Shown: piece by piece, positions 31,950-41,262 of the stretch
Numbering within the stretch: position 1 is the first letter of the stretch
How the letters are laid out: every line of letters starts with the position of its first letter
DNA from: Nocardioides mangrovi
GTDB taxonomy: Bacteria; Actinomycetota; Actinomycetes; Propionibacteriales; Nocardioidaceae
Direction: 5' to 3'
Assembly (NCBI RefSeq): GCF_020073815.1
Contig: NZ_JAIQZJ010000006.1
Location: 62,001 to 126,000 of the forward strand
DNA length: 64,000 nt
Notes under the pieces: model-generated
Seen by the model: the letters and a program-made list of their open reading frames with translations, nothing else
Databases searched by the model: none
What the model was told of the DNA's origin: nothing
Made by a program: the position numbers and the translations under genes

Positions 31950-33467
31950 CTACGGCAGGTGGCCGCGGACCGTCTCGATCGTGTCGATCTCGCCGGCCGG
32001 CTTGTCGTCGCGGTAGCGGACGACGCGGGCGAAGCGGAGCGCGACGCCGCCGCGGTAGCGGGTCGAGCGCTGGACGCCGTCGAAGGCGATCTCGACGACC
32101 TGCTCGGGGCGGACCTCGACGACGTAGTGCTCCCGAGCCGTCGACGGGGACAGCGCGAGCTCGGTGAAGCGCTCGGTCTGCCAGGCGAGCATCTCGTCGG
32201 TCATCCCCTTGAAGGTCTTGCCGAGCATCACCAGCCCGCCCGTGGCGGGGTCGCGGGCGCCGAGGTGGATGTTGGAGAGCCAGCCCGAGCGGCGGCCGGA
32301 GCCCCACTCGACGGCGAGCACGACCAGGTCGAGGGTGTGCACCGGCTTGACCTTGACCCAGGCGGCGCCGCGGCGGCCGGCGTCGTAGGGCGCGGTCAGC
32401 GACTTGACCACGACGCCCTCGTGGCCGGAGCGCAGCGTCTCCTCGACGAACGCCTCGGCCTCGCCGGGATCGGCCGTGACCAGGCGGGGCACCCGGTGCT
32501 CGGCCGGCACCAGCCGGTCCAGCGCCGCCGCGCGATCGGCGGCGGACGCGTCGAGCAGGTCCTCGCCGTCGAGGTGGAGCACGTCGAAGAAGTACGGCGT
32601 CACGACGACGCCCTCGGTCATGGCCGTGCGCGAGGCGGTCTCCTGGAAGGGCCGCGGCCGGCCGTCGTCGGCGAGCGCCAGCGCCTCCCCGTCGAGCACG
32701 AAGCGCGACGACGGCAACGAACGCGCCACCTCGACCACCTCGGGCAGCCGCGCGGTGATGTCCTCCAGGGACCGGGTCGCGACCAGCACCTCGTGGTCCC
32801 ACCGGTGCACCTGGATCCGGATGCCGTCGAGCTTCACGTCGACGGCCACCGGCGACCCGGTGCCGGCCTTGGCCAGGGCGTCGGCCACGGTCGGTGCGCT
32901 CGAGGCGAGCATCGGTGACACGGGTCGGCCGACCTCGAGTCCGATCTCGCCGAGCGCCTCGACACCGGCGAAGGCCGCGCCCGCGACGGCCACGGTCGAC
33001 CCGGCGAGCATCGCGGCACGTCGCACGGCCGCGAGCGGCACCTTGGCCGCCACGGCCAGCGCCTCCTGGACCAGCGAGTCGAGCGCGCCCTGCCGTACGG
33101 CGCCGGTGACGACCCCGCGCAGCCAGGCCTGCTCCTCGTCGGTCGCGCGGCCGAAGAGCTCCTCGACCGCCGCCGCCCGGGCCGCCTGCGACCCCGCCCC
33201 CGACAGAGCGGACAGGGCCTCGAACGCCTCGTGGACCTCGCTCACCGTCAGCGTCGAGGTCGCCGCCGGCGGGGGCAGGGACGACAGCCCGCGCCAGCCC
33301 AGGCCGGTGCGCCGCTGGCGCAGCGCGCCGCCGACGTACGCCGTCACGGTCTCGCGCTCGTCGGCGGGCGCGGAGGTGAGCAGCGCGGCGATCGCGGCCA
33401 CCTTCGCCTTGCGCGAGCGGGTGGCGGCGACCGTGGCCGAGGTGGCGACGACGTCCGCGAGGAGCAT
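31950..33467 (-). CDS. ligB: ATP-dependent DNA ligase (LigB-like)
   Basis: This 505-residue ligase has an N-terminal DNA-binding domain (residues 1-200), an adenylation domain with the AMP-binding Lys in DVKLDGIRIQVH (motif I), FVLDGEALA (motif III), EGVVVKS (motif IV) and WVKVKP (motif V), and an OB domain. Length and layout match the mycobacterial LigB group. It seals nicks with ATP alongside the essential NAD-dependent LigA. ATG 33467 is preceded by TTGAAT at 6 bp, a leaderless-like layout. It is divergent from the App1-domain gene. Confidence 0.92.
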   Translation of the reverse strand: MLLADVVATSATVAATRSRKAKVAAIAALLTSAPADERETVTAYVGGALRQRRTGLGWRGLSSLPPPAATSTLTVSEVHEAFEALSALSGAGSQAARAAAVEELFGRATDEEQAWLRGVVTGAVRQGALDSLVQEALAVAAKVPLAAVRRAAMLAGSTVAVAGAAFAGVEALGEIGLEVGRPVSPMLASSAPTVADALAKAGTGSPVAVDVKLDGIRIQVHRWDHEVLVATRSLEDITARLPEVVEVARSLPSSRFVLDGEALALADDGRPRPFQETASRTAMTEGVVVTPYFFDVLHLDGEDLLDASAADRAAALDRLVPAEHRVPRLVTADPGEAEAFVEETLRSGHEGVVVKSLTAPYDAGRRGAAWVKVKPVHTLDLVVLAVEWGSGRRSGWLSNIHLGARDPATGGLVMLGKTFKGMTDEMLAWQTERFTELALSPSTAREHYVVEVRPEQVVEIAFDGVQRSTRYRGGVALRFARVVRYRDDKPAGEIDTIETVRGHLP

Positions 33468-33496
33468 GCGCCCATTCAAGCCGAGGGTGCCGACAG

Positions 33497-33502
33497 TAGG
33501 TT
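33497..33502 (+). promoter_or_regulatory. Leaderless -10 (TAGGTT)
   Basis: TAGGTT lies 7 bp before GTG 33510 in the 42-bp divergent gap with ligB. Confidence 0.55.
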
Positions 33503-33509
33503 CGAGCCC

Positions 33510-34526
33510 GTGGGACGCAAGCAGTGGCTGCTCGTCGAGGCCGAGCGCGCCTGGGACGGGCTGCGTCGTCGCCGTCGCGAGGGGCGGCCGCCGGAGCACT
33601 TCCGGTTCGCCACGTTCGGCGGCCACGGTACGACGGAGGGCGTGGTCGTCCGCGGCCGCGTGCTCGACAACCCGCCCCCGTCCGACGCCGTCGAGGGCGA
33701 GGGGGTCGGGGCGGCGCTGGCCCGCACGATCGGGCAGTTCGTGACCGACGAGCTCCCCGGCGTACCGCTCCGGGTCACCGTGGGCGGGACGAGCGTCGAG
33801 GCGGCCTCCGACGGCGAGGGCTACTTCCGGGTCGAGCTCTCGCCCGGGGCCACGACGAGCCCGTGGACCGAGGGCACCGTCGAGCTGGCCGACGAGCACC
33901 GCGGTCTCACCGACCCGCACCGGACCACCTTCCGGGTGCGCGTCCCCGGGCCGGAGGCCCGCTTCGGGGTGATCTCCGACGTCGACGACACGATCCTCGA
34001 GACGGGGGTGCAGCGGGTCGGTCTGATGCTCGCGCAGACCTTCACCGGCTCGGCCCTGACCCGCACGCCCTTCCCGGGCGCGGCCGAGCTCTACCGCGAC
34101 CTCGCCGGGGCCGACAACCCGGTCTTCTACGTCTCTTCCAGCCCCTGGAACCTCCACTCCTTCCTCCAGGGCTTCCTCGAGCACCGCGCCTTCCCGGCCG
34201 GGCCGCTGCTGCTGCGCGACCTGATCGGCAACCACGACGGCCGCGCGCGCAAGCACGACCGGATCGAGGAGATCCTCCGGCTGCACCCGGACCTGTCGTT
34301 CGTGCTCATCGGCGACTCCGGCGAGAAGGACCCGCAGATCTACGCGGACATCGTCCGCGCCCACCCCGGCCGGGTGCTCGCCGTCTACATCCGCGAGGTC
34401 CGGCTCGACCCCGGCGACGGCCGCGTCGAGGCGGTCACCGACGGATGGGCGCACGACGTGCCCTTCGTGCTCGCTGCCGACAGCGACGCCGTACGCCGCC
34501 ACGCCGCCGGGATCGGGCTCCTGTGA
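33510..34526 (+). CDS. App1-domain (DUF2183) phosphatase-like protein
   Basis: This 338-residue protein has a beta-rich N-terminal region (residues 1-145) and a HAD-type App1 catalytic domain with DVDDTILETG (the DxDxT motif), VFYVSSSPWNLH, RKHDRIEEIL and FVLIGDSGEKDP. App1 proteins include a yeast phosphatidate phosphatase; bacterial roles are poorly known. GTG 33510 is fixed by the TAGGTT element. The stop overlaps the exonuclease start (GTGA), so the two are cotranslated. Confidence 0.87.
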   Translation: MGRKQWLLVEAERAWDGLRRRRREGRPPEHFRFATFGGHGTTEGVVVRGRVLDNPPPSDAVEGEGVGAALARTIGQFVTDELPGVPLRVTVGGTSVEAASDGEGYFRVELSPGATTSPWTEGTVELADEHRGLTDPHRTTFRVRVPGPEARFGVISDVDDTILETGVQRVGLMLAQTFTGSALTRTPFPGAAELYRDLAGADNPVFYVSSSPWNLHSFLQGFLEHRAFPAGPLLLRDLIGNHDGRARKHDRIEEILRLHPDLSFVLIGDSGEKDPQIYADIVRAHPGRVLAVYIREVRLDPGDGRVEAVTDGWAHDVPFVLAADSDAVRRHAAGIGLL

Positions 34527-35770
34527 CCGACCGCCTCCTCCTCGCCGTCGACGCGCCGTCGCTGCTGCACCGCAACCACCACGCCCGCGTCGACTCCGGC
34601 CTGCGCGACGCCAGCGGCCGGCCGGTGTGGGCGCTGCACGGGATGCTGCGGCAGATCCTGGAGGCGATCGACCAGTTCGCGCCCGACGCGGTGCTCTTCG
34701 GGATCGACGACCGCCGCCGGTCGGTGCGCGAGCAGGCCTACCCGGCGTACAAAGCAGGCCGCGCGGAGAAGGACGCCGACCTCGTCGACCAGCTCGACCG
34801 CGCCGCCGACCTGCTCGACGCGCTGGGGCTGCTGACCGTCACGCCCGACGGGCTCGAGGCCGACGACGTCAACGCGTCCGCCGCGACCTGGGCCGAGCGG
34901 CACGGCTGGCGGTGCGTGCTGATCACCTCCGACCGCGACGCCTTCGCCCACATCAGCGACACCACCCAGGTGCTGCGCCTGATCACCGGCGGCATCAACG
35001 GCTCCCCGCTGCTCAACCCCGCGCGGCTGCGGGCGATGTACGGCGTGGCCCCCCACCACTACCTCGACTTCGCCGCGCTGCGCGGCGACGCCAGCGACAA
35101 CCTGCCCGGCGTGCCCGGGATCGGCGAGAAGACCGCACCCGTGCTGCTCGAGCTGATGGGCTCGATGCAGGCCGTCTGGGCCGACATCGAGCACACCGGT
35201 GGGGCCACCCTCGTCGCGACGATCGACTCCTGGTGCGAGGAGACCGGCGCCCGCCGGATGGGCGCGTCGCTGCTGAAGAAGCTGACCGCCGAGGGCGCCC
35301 GTGAGCGCTTCGACTTCAACCTCGCGATGATGTCCGGGCGCACCGACCTCGACCTCGGCCTCACCCCGGACGAGCCCGGCACGCCCGGGCTGCTGCCGCT
35401 CGACCCGGAGCGGGTGATGCGCGTCGTCGGCTACCTCGGCGTACCGGCCACCACCGACCTCGCGCTGCGGGTGCTCACCGAGGCGCCCGCCTCCCAGGCC
35501 CCCGTCCCGATCCGGATGTCGGGGGAGGGCATCACGCTGCCGGTCGACCTGGAGATCCCCGACGACCTGCGCGACCGGTTGCGCGCGTGGGTCGCCGCCG
35601 ACGCCGGTGTCGACCACGACCACGCGGGCTACGGCCTGAGCCGCGAGCTCGCCGCCGTGCTGACCGGTCCCTACGTCGTGGACTACCGGCCGAGCACGAG
35701 CGGCGTGCACCTCGGCGAGCTGCGCCGCCGGGCCCTCACCGAGCCGCTGCCGCGGTGGCGGGTGCGCTAG
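34523..35770 (+). CDS. 5'-3' exonuclease (PolA N-terminal-like) with C-terminal extension
   Basis: This 415-residue protein matches the 5'-nuclease domain of DNA polymerase I: LLAVDAPSLLHRN at the N-terminus (metal-binding Asp), YPAYKAGR, the acidic DGLEADDV, SDRDAFAHI and the helix-hairpin-helix GDASDNLPGVPGIGEKTA. It has no polymerase domain. Free-standing homologues are usually near 300 residues; here about 110-120 residues extend the C-terminus, function unknown. Coupling to an App1-domain gene and nearness to ligB suggest a repair or nucleic-acid role (inference). Confidence 0.9.
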   Translation: MTDRLLLAVDAPSLLHRNHHARVDSGLRDASGRPVWALHGMLRQILEAIDQFAPDAVLFGIDDRRRSVREQAYPAYKAGRAEKDADLVDQLDRAADLLDALGLLTVTPDGLEADDVNASAATWAERHGWRCVLITSDRDAFAHISDTTQVLRLITGGINGSPLLNPARLRAMYGVAPHHYLDFAALRGDASDNLPGVPGIGEKTAPVLLELMGSMQAVWADIEHTGGATLVATIDSWCEETGARRMGASLLKKLTAEGARERFDFNLAMMSGRTDLDLGLTPDEPGTPGLLPLDPERVMRVVGYLGVPATTDLALRVLTEAPASQAPVPIRMSGEGITLPVDLEIPDDLRDRLRAWVAADAGVDHDHAGYGLSRELAAVLTGPYVVDYRPSTSGVHLGELRRRALTEPLPRWRVR

Positions 35771-35801
35771 CCGCCCTGGACCGATCGGTCAGACTGGACC
35801 G

Positions 35802-38597
35802 GTGCACCGCCTCGTGGGCCGCGACGACGACCTCTCAGCGTGCTGGCACCTGCTCTCCACCGGCCGACGCCTCGCGTGCGTCACGGGTGAGCCCGGCGCG
35901 GGGAAGACCGGGCTCCTGGACGCGCTCGACGCGCAGGCTCGGGACGCAGGGTGGGAGGTGATCCGGCTCCGCGGGCGCGCGAGCGAGAGGGCGCTGCCGT
36001 ACGCCGGAGTGGTGGAGCTGCTCGCGGCTCGGCAGGTCCATCTGGGACCGGACCTCCGTCGTAGGGCCGCCGAGGTCTCCGCGGACCTCGTCGGGCCCCG
36101 CCCGGGTCAGGCGCCGACGAGCGCCCTGGCGCTCCGGCTCGGGATCCTCGACTGGCTCGCCGATGCAGCGACCGAGCGGCCGTTGATGGTGGTGGTCGAC
36201 GATCAGCACTGGTGGGACGACAGCTCCTGGGACGTGCTCTCCTTCGTCGCCAACCGTCTGGCCGGGACCTCCGTGGCGGTCCTGGTCGCGACGCGCGCGC
36301 TGACCAGCGCTCGCGGCGTCGAGGAAGCCGACGTCGTGGCGCTCGCACCTCTCGGGCTCGAGCAGTCACTGGCCCTGCTCGACACCCTCGAGCTGCCGCT
36401 CGGCCCCGTGGCCCGCATCTCGGTCACGGACCGCGCTCGAGGCAACCCGCTCGCGCTGCGCGAGTTCGCTCGGACAGCGGGCTCGGTCACGAACCCGATG
36501 GACCCGGACACGAGGCTCGGTTCGCTCGCGGCATCGGAGCCGCCCGCAGTGCCGCCCAAGGTCGAGGCGGCGTTCGCGGCCGAGCTTCCGGGGCTGCCGG
36601 CGACCACGCGACGGGTGCTCCTGCTCGCCGCGGCCGGCGGAGCGGACCTGCCGGTGCTGAGCCGGGTCGTCGCCGATCCTCCGGAGAGCCACCGGACCCG
36701 AGGCGGTCTGGCGCGCGACCTCGGACCGGCCGAGGAGTCCGGGCTGATCTCGGTCGTCGACGGACGGGTCCGGTTTCGTCACCCGCTGGTGCGCTCGACC
36801 GTCTACGCGCAGGCGTCGACGGCGGAGCGGCTGGCGGCCCACCGCGACCTCGCCGACGCCTACGTCGACGATCCTGCGCGCGGGACGTGGCACCGGGCCG
36901 CGGCCACGACCGGCCCCGACGACGACCTCGCGCTCGAGCTGGTGCGTGCAGCGGGGGCGGCCACGGGCCGAGGGGCGCACTCCGAGGGAGCGCGCGCGAT
37001 GCTGCGGGCCGCCGAGCTCAGCTCGCGTCGCGCCGACCGTGAGTCCCGGATGCTCGAGGCGCTGGTGATGCTCGGGCAGACCGGCCAGCTGGGGCGCCTC
37101 CAGGCACTGTCCGAGCGGGTGCTCGCGGAGACCGACGACCCGAAGGTGCGGGCGCTCGCGGCGCACCGCGTGGCCTACGCGATGGCCCAGTCCATGCGGC
37201 AGACGGCCGCGCTCGACGCGTTGGAGGGCTCGCTCGACGAGCTGCTCCGTGTCGAGCCGGAATCAGGATGGGCCTCCCTCACCACGCTGGCCTCGCTCAC
37301 CTACCAGACCGGTCGTGGCGCCGACCGGGTCCGCGTGTGGTACGACCGGTACCGGCGTGACGCACCGCCGGCCCCGCCGCCGTACGACCAGGTCACCCGC
37401 GCCGCCCAGGCCTGGATCGAGACGGCTCTGGCGCCTCTCTCCCGTGCGCCCCAGAACCTCGCGCTGGTGCGTGAGACGCCGCCGCTCGACCTCGAGCTGC
37501 CCGGAGAGCTGCTCGCCCCGCAGGAGATGATGCTCGGGGCGACGGCCTGGCTCCTCGACGAGCCCGAGGTGGCGATGCGGCGGCTGGAGAAGTCCGTCGA
37601 GCTGCAACGCCAGGGCAACGCGCCCGGCCAGCTGATCCAGACGCTCATGGCTCTGGGGCAGGTCCAGTTCGACCGGGCCGCTTTCGCGGACGCCGCCCTC
37701 ACGGCGCGCACGATGATCGACCTGGCCGAGGCCGACAACCTGGGCTACTACCTGCTGACCGGACGCGAGCTGCTCGCTCGGGTGACGGTGGTGCTCGGCG
37801 ATCCCGAGGTGGCACGGTCCGAGGCGCTGGCGCTGCTCCGTGCGGTGGACGTGGGGGAGTGCGCGGCCCTCGAGGCCAACCTGCACGTGACGCTCGCCCG
37901 CGCCTCCTTCACCCGCGGTGACCTCGCGGCGGCCTACCGCTACGGCCGGGCCCTCTTCGACCGCGACGGCGCACCCCTGCACGAGCACGTCTCCTACCGG
38001 GCGCTCGGCGACCTGGTCGCGGTCGCCGTGCGCGCGGGTGAGCGCGACGACGTGCTCGGCGTGGTCGAGCGGGCTCGAGGACAGCTGGAGGCGACGACGA
38101 GCCCACGGTTCGCGGTGATCCTCCAACGCGCCCTCGGGTTGCTCGCCGAGGGCGACGAGGCCGAGGCCTACCTCGAGCTCGCGACGAGCGAGCCCTCCGC
38201 GGCCCGGTGGCCGTTCGAGCTGGCTCACGCCCGGCTCGGCTACGGCGTCTGGCTACGGCGCCGCCGGCGTACGGCGGCCGCGCGGGCCCAGCTCGCCCTC
38301 GCGCAGGAGGCGTTCGCGCGAGTGGGGGCGATCACGCTCGCCGAGGCGGCTGCGGCGGAGCTGCGAGCAGCGGGGGTGTCGACGGAGGAGGCGTCTCCGT
38401 CGTCGTGGTCCGAGCTGACGGCGCAGGAGAGGCAGATCGCCCGGCTGGCCGCCGCCGGCCTCACCAACCGCGAGATCGGCAAGCGCCTCTTCCTCTCGCC
38501 ACGCACCGTGTCGACGCACCTCTACCACGCCTTCCCGAAGCTGGGCGTGACCTCACGGACCCAGCTGCGCGACGTCGTCGAGCGCCTGTCCGGCTAG
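35802..38597 (+). CDS. Large ATP-binding LuxR-family (LAL) transcriptional activator
   Basis: This 931-residue protein has an N-terminal STAND-type ATPase with Walker A GEPGAGKT (residues 29-36) and Walker B LMVVVDDQHW near residue 130. A long helical repeat region of TPR type (about 350-850) follows, then a C-terminal LuxR helix-turn-helix (LTAQERQIARLAAAGLTNRE, then SPRTVSTHLYHAFPKLGV). GTG 35802 is 6 bp after CAGACT. Such LAL proteins switch on catabolic or secondary-metabolite genes when a ligand is bound. Three plus-strand genes follow, including two hydrolases, and are likely targets. Confidence 0.92.
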   Translation: MHRLVGRDDDLSACWHLLSTGRRLACVTGEPGAGKTGLLDALDAQARDAGWEVIRLRGRASERALPYAGVVELLAARQVHLGPDLRRRAAEVSADLVGPRPGQAPTSALALRLGILDWLADAATERPLMVVVDDQHWWDDSSWDVLSFVANRLAGTSVAVLVATRALTSARGVEEADVVALAPLGLEQSLALLDTLELPLGPVARISVTDRARGNPLALREFARTAGSVTNPMDPDTRLGSLAASEPPAVPPKVEAAFAAELPGLPATTRRVLLLAAAGGADLPVLSRVVADPPESHRTRGGLARDLGPAEESGLISVVDGRVRFRHPLVRSTVYAQASTAERLAAHRDLADAYVDDPARGTWHRAAATTGPDDDLALELVRAAGAATGRGAHSEGARAMLRAAELSSRRADRESRMLEALVMLGQTGQLGRLQALSERVLAETDDPKVRALAAHRVAYAMAQSMRQTAALDALEGSLDELLRVEPESGWASLTTLASLTYQTGRGADRVRVWYDRYRRDAPPAPPPYDQVTRAAQAWIETALAPLSRAPQNLALVRETPPLDLELPGELLAPQEMMLGATAWLLDEPEVAMRRLEKSVELQRQGNAPGQLIQTLMALGQVQFDRAAFADAALTARTMIDLAEADNLGYYLLTGRELLARVTVVLGDPEVARSEALALLRAVDVGECAALEANLHVTLARASFTRGDLAAAYRYGRALFDRDGAPLHEHVSYRALGDLVAVAVRAGERDDVLGVVERARGQLEATTSPRFAVILQRALGLLAEGDEAEAYLELATSEPSAARWPFELAHARLGYGVWLRRRRRTAAARAQLALAQEAFARVGAITLAEAAAAELRAAGVSTEEASPSSWSELTAQERQIARLAAAGLTNREIGKRLFLSPRTVSTHLYHAFPKLGVTSRTQLRDVVERLSG

Positions 38598-38659
38598 CTC
38601 GTCGCGATCTACGTCGCGTGACTGATGCGTGGGTGGCCGCCGACGCGCAGGCTCCCTGC

Positions 38660-39619
38660 ATGACCGACATCAAGCCCGTTCTCGAGCCGGCCGCGCAGGA
38701 CTTCGTCGAGGCGACGGCCGAGCCTCCCTACCTCTTCGACCTCTCCCTCGAGGAAGGACGCAAGACGGTCGACTCCGTCCAGGACGGCGAGATCCCCGCG
38801 CCCGCCGTCGACACCGAGGAGCTCACCATCGCCGGCGGACCTACCGGCGAGGTCTCCATCACCGTCTACCGCCCGGCCGGCTCGGTCGGCCCGCTCCCCG
38901 TCATCCTCTTCACCCACGGCGCCGGTTGGGTCTTCGGCGACGCGCACACCCACGACCGCCTGGTGCGCGAGCTGACCACCCGCGCAGAGGCGGCGACGGT
39001 CTTCACGAACTACAGCCTCTCGCCCGAGGCGCGCTACCCGGTGGCGATCGAGCAGGTCTACGCCGCGCTCGAGTGGATCGGCGAGCACGGCTCCGAGCAC
39101 GACCTGGACCCCGGCCGGATCGCGGTCGCCGGTGACTCGGTCGGCGGCAACATGAGCGCCGCGGTCACGATCATGGCGAAGCAGCGGGGAGGCCCGCGCC
39201 TGGCTGCGCAGCTGCTCTACTACCCGGTGACCGACGCGTCGTTCGACACCGGCTCCTACCACCAGTTCGCCACGAACTACTGGCTGCGCCGCGACGCCAT
39301 GCAGTGGTTCTGGGACCAGTACACGACCGATCCCGAGGACCGCGCCCAGATCACCGCGTCGCCCCTGCGGGCGAGCGAGGAGGAGCTCGCCGGACTCCCG
39401 CAGGCCCTGGTCATCGTGGCCGAGGCCGACGTCCTCCGCGACGAGGGCGAGGCGTACGCCGCGAAGCTGCGCTCCGCAGGCGTGCCGGTGACGGCGGTCC
39501 GCTACCAGGGGATCATCCACGACTTCGTGATGGTCAACGCGATGCGCGACACCCACGCCGCCAAGGCGGCCACGGCCCAGGGAGCCGACTTCCTGCGTGC
39601 CGCCCTGTACGACGAGTGA
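38660..39619 (+). CDS. Alpha/beta hydrolase of the hormone-sensitive-lipase family
   Basis: This 319-residue esterase/lipase has the oxyanion segment THGAGWVFGD (an HGAG variant of HGGG), the nucleophile in GDSVGGNMSAA, an acidic residue in VAEADVLRDEG and the late His in IIHDFVMVN. ATG 38660 follows CAGGCT by 6 bp. It comes 62 bp after the LAL regulator and is followed by another hydrolase gene 30 bp on, so an ester-degrading role under that regulator is plausible. Confidence 0.9.
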   Translation: MTDIKPVLEPAAQDFVEATAEPPYLFDLSLEEGRKTVDSVQDGEIPAPAVDTEELTIAGGPTGEVSITVYRPAGSVGPLPVILFTHGAGWVFGDAHTHDRLVRELTTRAEAATVFTNYSLSPEARYPVAIEQVYAALEWIGEHGSEHDLDPGRIAVAGDSVGGNMSAAVTIMAKQRGGPRLAAQLLYYPVTDASFDTGSYHQFATNYWLRRDAMQWFWDQYTTDPEDRAQITASPLRASEEELAGLPQALVIVAEADVLRDEGEAYAAKLRSAGVPVTAVRYQGIIHDFVMVNAMRDTHAAKAATAQGADFLRAALYDE

Positions 39620-39649
39620 CCCCGCCGCCCCGACCAGAAGGAGATCTCC

Positions 39650-40363
39650 ATGCCCACCCCCACCGTCGTGCTCGTGCACGGTGCCTTCGCCGACGCCTCG
39701 AGCTTCGCGGCCCTCGTACCGGAGCTGTTCGCCGCCGGACTCGACGTCCGCGTGCCCGCCGTCCCCAACCGCAGCCTCGTCGGCGACGCGGCCTACATCG
39801 CGTCCGTCGTCTCCCACATCGACGGTCCCGTGCTGCTCGTCGGCCACTCGTACGGCGGCGCCGTCATCACCGTCGCCGGGACGGCCGACAACGTCGTCGG
39901 TCTCGTGTACCTGGCCGGCTACGCCCTGGAGGAGGGCGAGAGCCTCGGCGAGCTGCAGGGCGGCTTCCCCGACTCGCCCCTCGCCGAGGCGCTCGTCTAC
40001 ACGCCGTTCCCGCAGGCGGGTGGCGAGGACGGGACGGACGTGTCGGTCGACGTCGCGCGCTTCCCCGAGATCTTCGCGGCCGACGTGGATCCCGACCTCG
40101 CCCGCATCCTCGCGGTGTCCCAGCGACCCCTCGCCGGTGCGGCGTTCGGCGAGGCCGCCCCGGCCGCGGCCTGGAAGACCAAGCCCGCCTGGGGGATCGT
40201 GTCGTCCTCCGACCACACCATCAACCCCGACGTCGAGCGCTTCGGCTACCAGCGGGCCGGCATGACGACGGTCGAGATCGACTCGTCCCACCTCGTGATG
40301 CTGGCGCACCCCAAGGAGGTCGCGGAGGTCATCCGCACCGCGATCGAGACGATCGGCGCCTAG
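39650..40363 (+). CDS. Alpha/beta hydrolase (small esterase type)
   Basis: This 237-residue protein has VLVHGAFADASSF, the nucleophile elbow LVGHSYGGAVI and a late His in EIDSSHLVMLAHP. ATG 39650 has an AAGGAGA site. It is similar in layout to the hydrolase at 41259-41954 on the other strand, and the two are probably paralogues. The substrate is unknown. It lies in the set of genes following the LAL regulator. Confidence 0.9.
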   Translation: MPTPTVVLVHGAFADASSFAALVPELFAAGLDVRVPAVPNRSLVGDAAYIASVVSHIDGPVLLVGHSYGGAVITVAGTADNVVGLVYLAGYALEEGESLGELQGGFPDSPLAEALVYTPFPQAGGEDGTDVSVDVARFPEIFAADVDPDLARILAVSQRPLAGAAFGEAAPAAAWKTKPAWGIVSSSDHTINPDVERFGYQRAGMTTVEIDSSHLVMLAHPKEVAEVIRTAIETIGA

Positions 40364-40371
40364 GCCCGATC

Positions 40372-41262
40372 GTGAACGGTCACGACGGCCGCTGGCCGGC
40401 GCTCCTCGTCGACGAGTGGGCCGACACCCGGGACACCCTGCACCGGTGGGTACAGATCGTCGGGAGGCTCCGGCTCGCGCTGGCCCCGCACCAGAACCAC
40501 TGGTGGCACGTGCCCCTCTACGTCACCGGCGTCGGGCTCACCACGTCGCTGATGCCGGCGGGCGGACGCGGGCTGGAGGTGCAGTTCGACTTCGTCGACC
40601 ACCGGTTGGTGCTCGACAGCACCGACGGTCGGCGCCGGACCGTCGAGCTCGCCCCACGGTCGGTCGCGGACTTCCACGAGGAGGTCCGCCGCCGGCTCGG
40701 CGAGCTCGACGTGCACGCCCCGATCGGCCGGTCGCCCGTCGAGGTCGAGGACGCCACGCCGTTCGCCGAGGACCAGCACCACGCGTCGTACGACGCCGAG
40801 GCCGCCCACCTCTTCTGGCTCTCCCTCGTCAAGGCGCACCAGGTGCTGTCGGACTTCCGGGGCGGGTTCCGGGGCAAGGCGAGCCCCGTGCACTTCTTCT
40901 GGGGCGCCTTCGACCTGGCGACCACCCGCTTCTCCGGACGTCCGGCACCCCGTCACCCGGGAGGCGTCCCGAACTGCCCGGACCGCGTGATGTGGGAGGC
41001 CTACGACGCCGAGCTGACCAGTGCGGGCTTCTGGCCGGGTGGGAGCCCGGAGGGCAGCTTCTACTCCTACGCCTACCCCGAGCCGACCGGCTTCCGTGAG
41101 GCTCCCGGCGCGGCGTACGACGACGAGCTCGGCGAGTTCCTCCTGCCCTACCACCTGGTGCGGCAGGCGCCCGACCCGGCGGGCGCGGTCGGCGACTTCC
41201 TGAGGAGCACGCACGACCACGCCGCCCGCCTCGGCGGATGGCCGGCTGCCGAGTCCCCCTAG
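40372..41262 (+). CDS. DUF5996 family protein
   Basis: This 296-residue soluble protein matches what I know of DUF5996: WPALLVDEWADTRDTLHRW at the N-terminus, HQNHWWHVPLYVTGVGLTTS, PVHFFWGAFDLATTRFSGR and FYSYAYPEP. It is rich in Trp and His, which suggests a binding pocket, but no activity is known to me. It follows the esterase by 8 bp. GTG 40372 is taken because the family N-terminus begins there. The stop overlaps that of the convergent hydrolase (CTAG). Confidence 0.82.
   Translation: MNGHDGRWPALLVDEWADTRDTLHRWVQIVGRLRLALAPHQNHWWHVPLYVTGVGLTTSLMPAGGRGLEVQFDFVDHRLVLDSTDGRRRTVELAPRSVADFHEEVRRRLGELDVHAPIGRSPVEVEDATPFAEDQHHASYDAEAAHLFWLSLVKAHQVLSDFRGGFRGKASPVHFFWGAFDLATTRFSGRPAPRHPGGVPNCPDRVMWEAYDAELTSAGFWPGGSPEGSFYSYAYPEPTGFREAPGAAYDDELGEFLLPYHLVRQAPDPAGAVGDFLRSTHDHAARLGGWPAAESP

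Noticed and set aside
31950..34502. An 850-residue N-terminal extension of LigB
   Set aside because: The extension beyond ATG 33467 is antisense to the App1 gene; 505 residues matches the LigB family.
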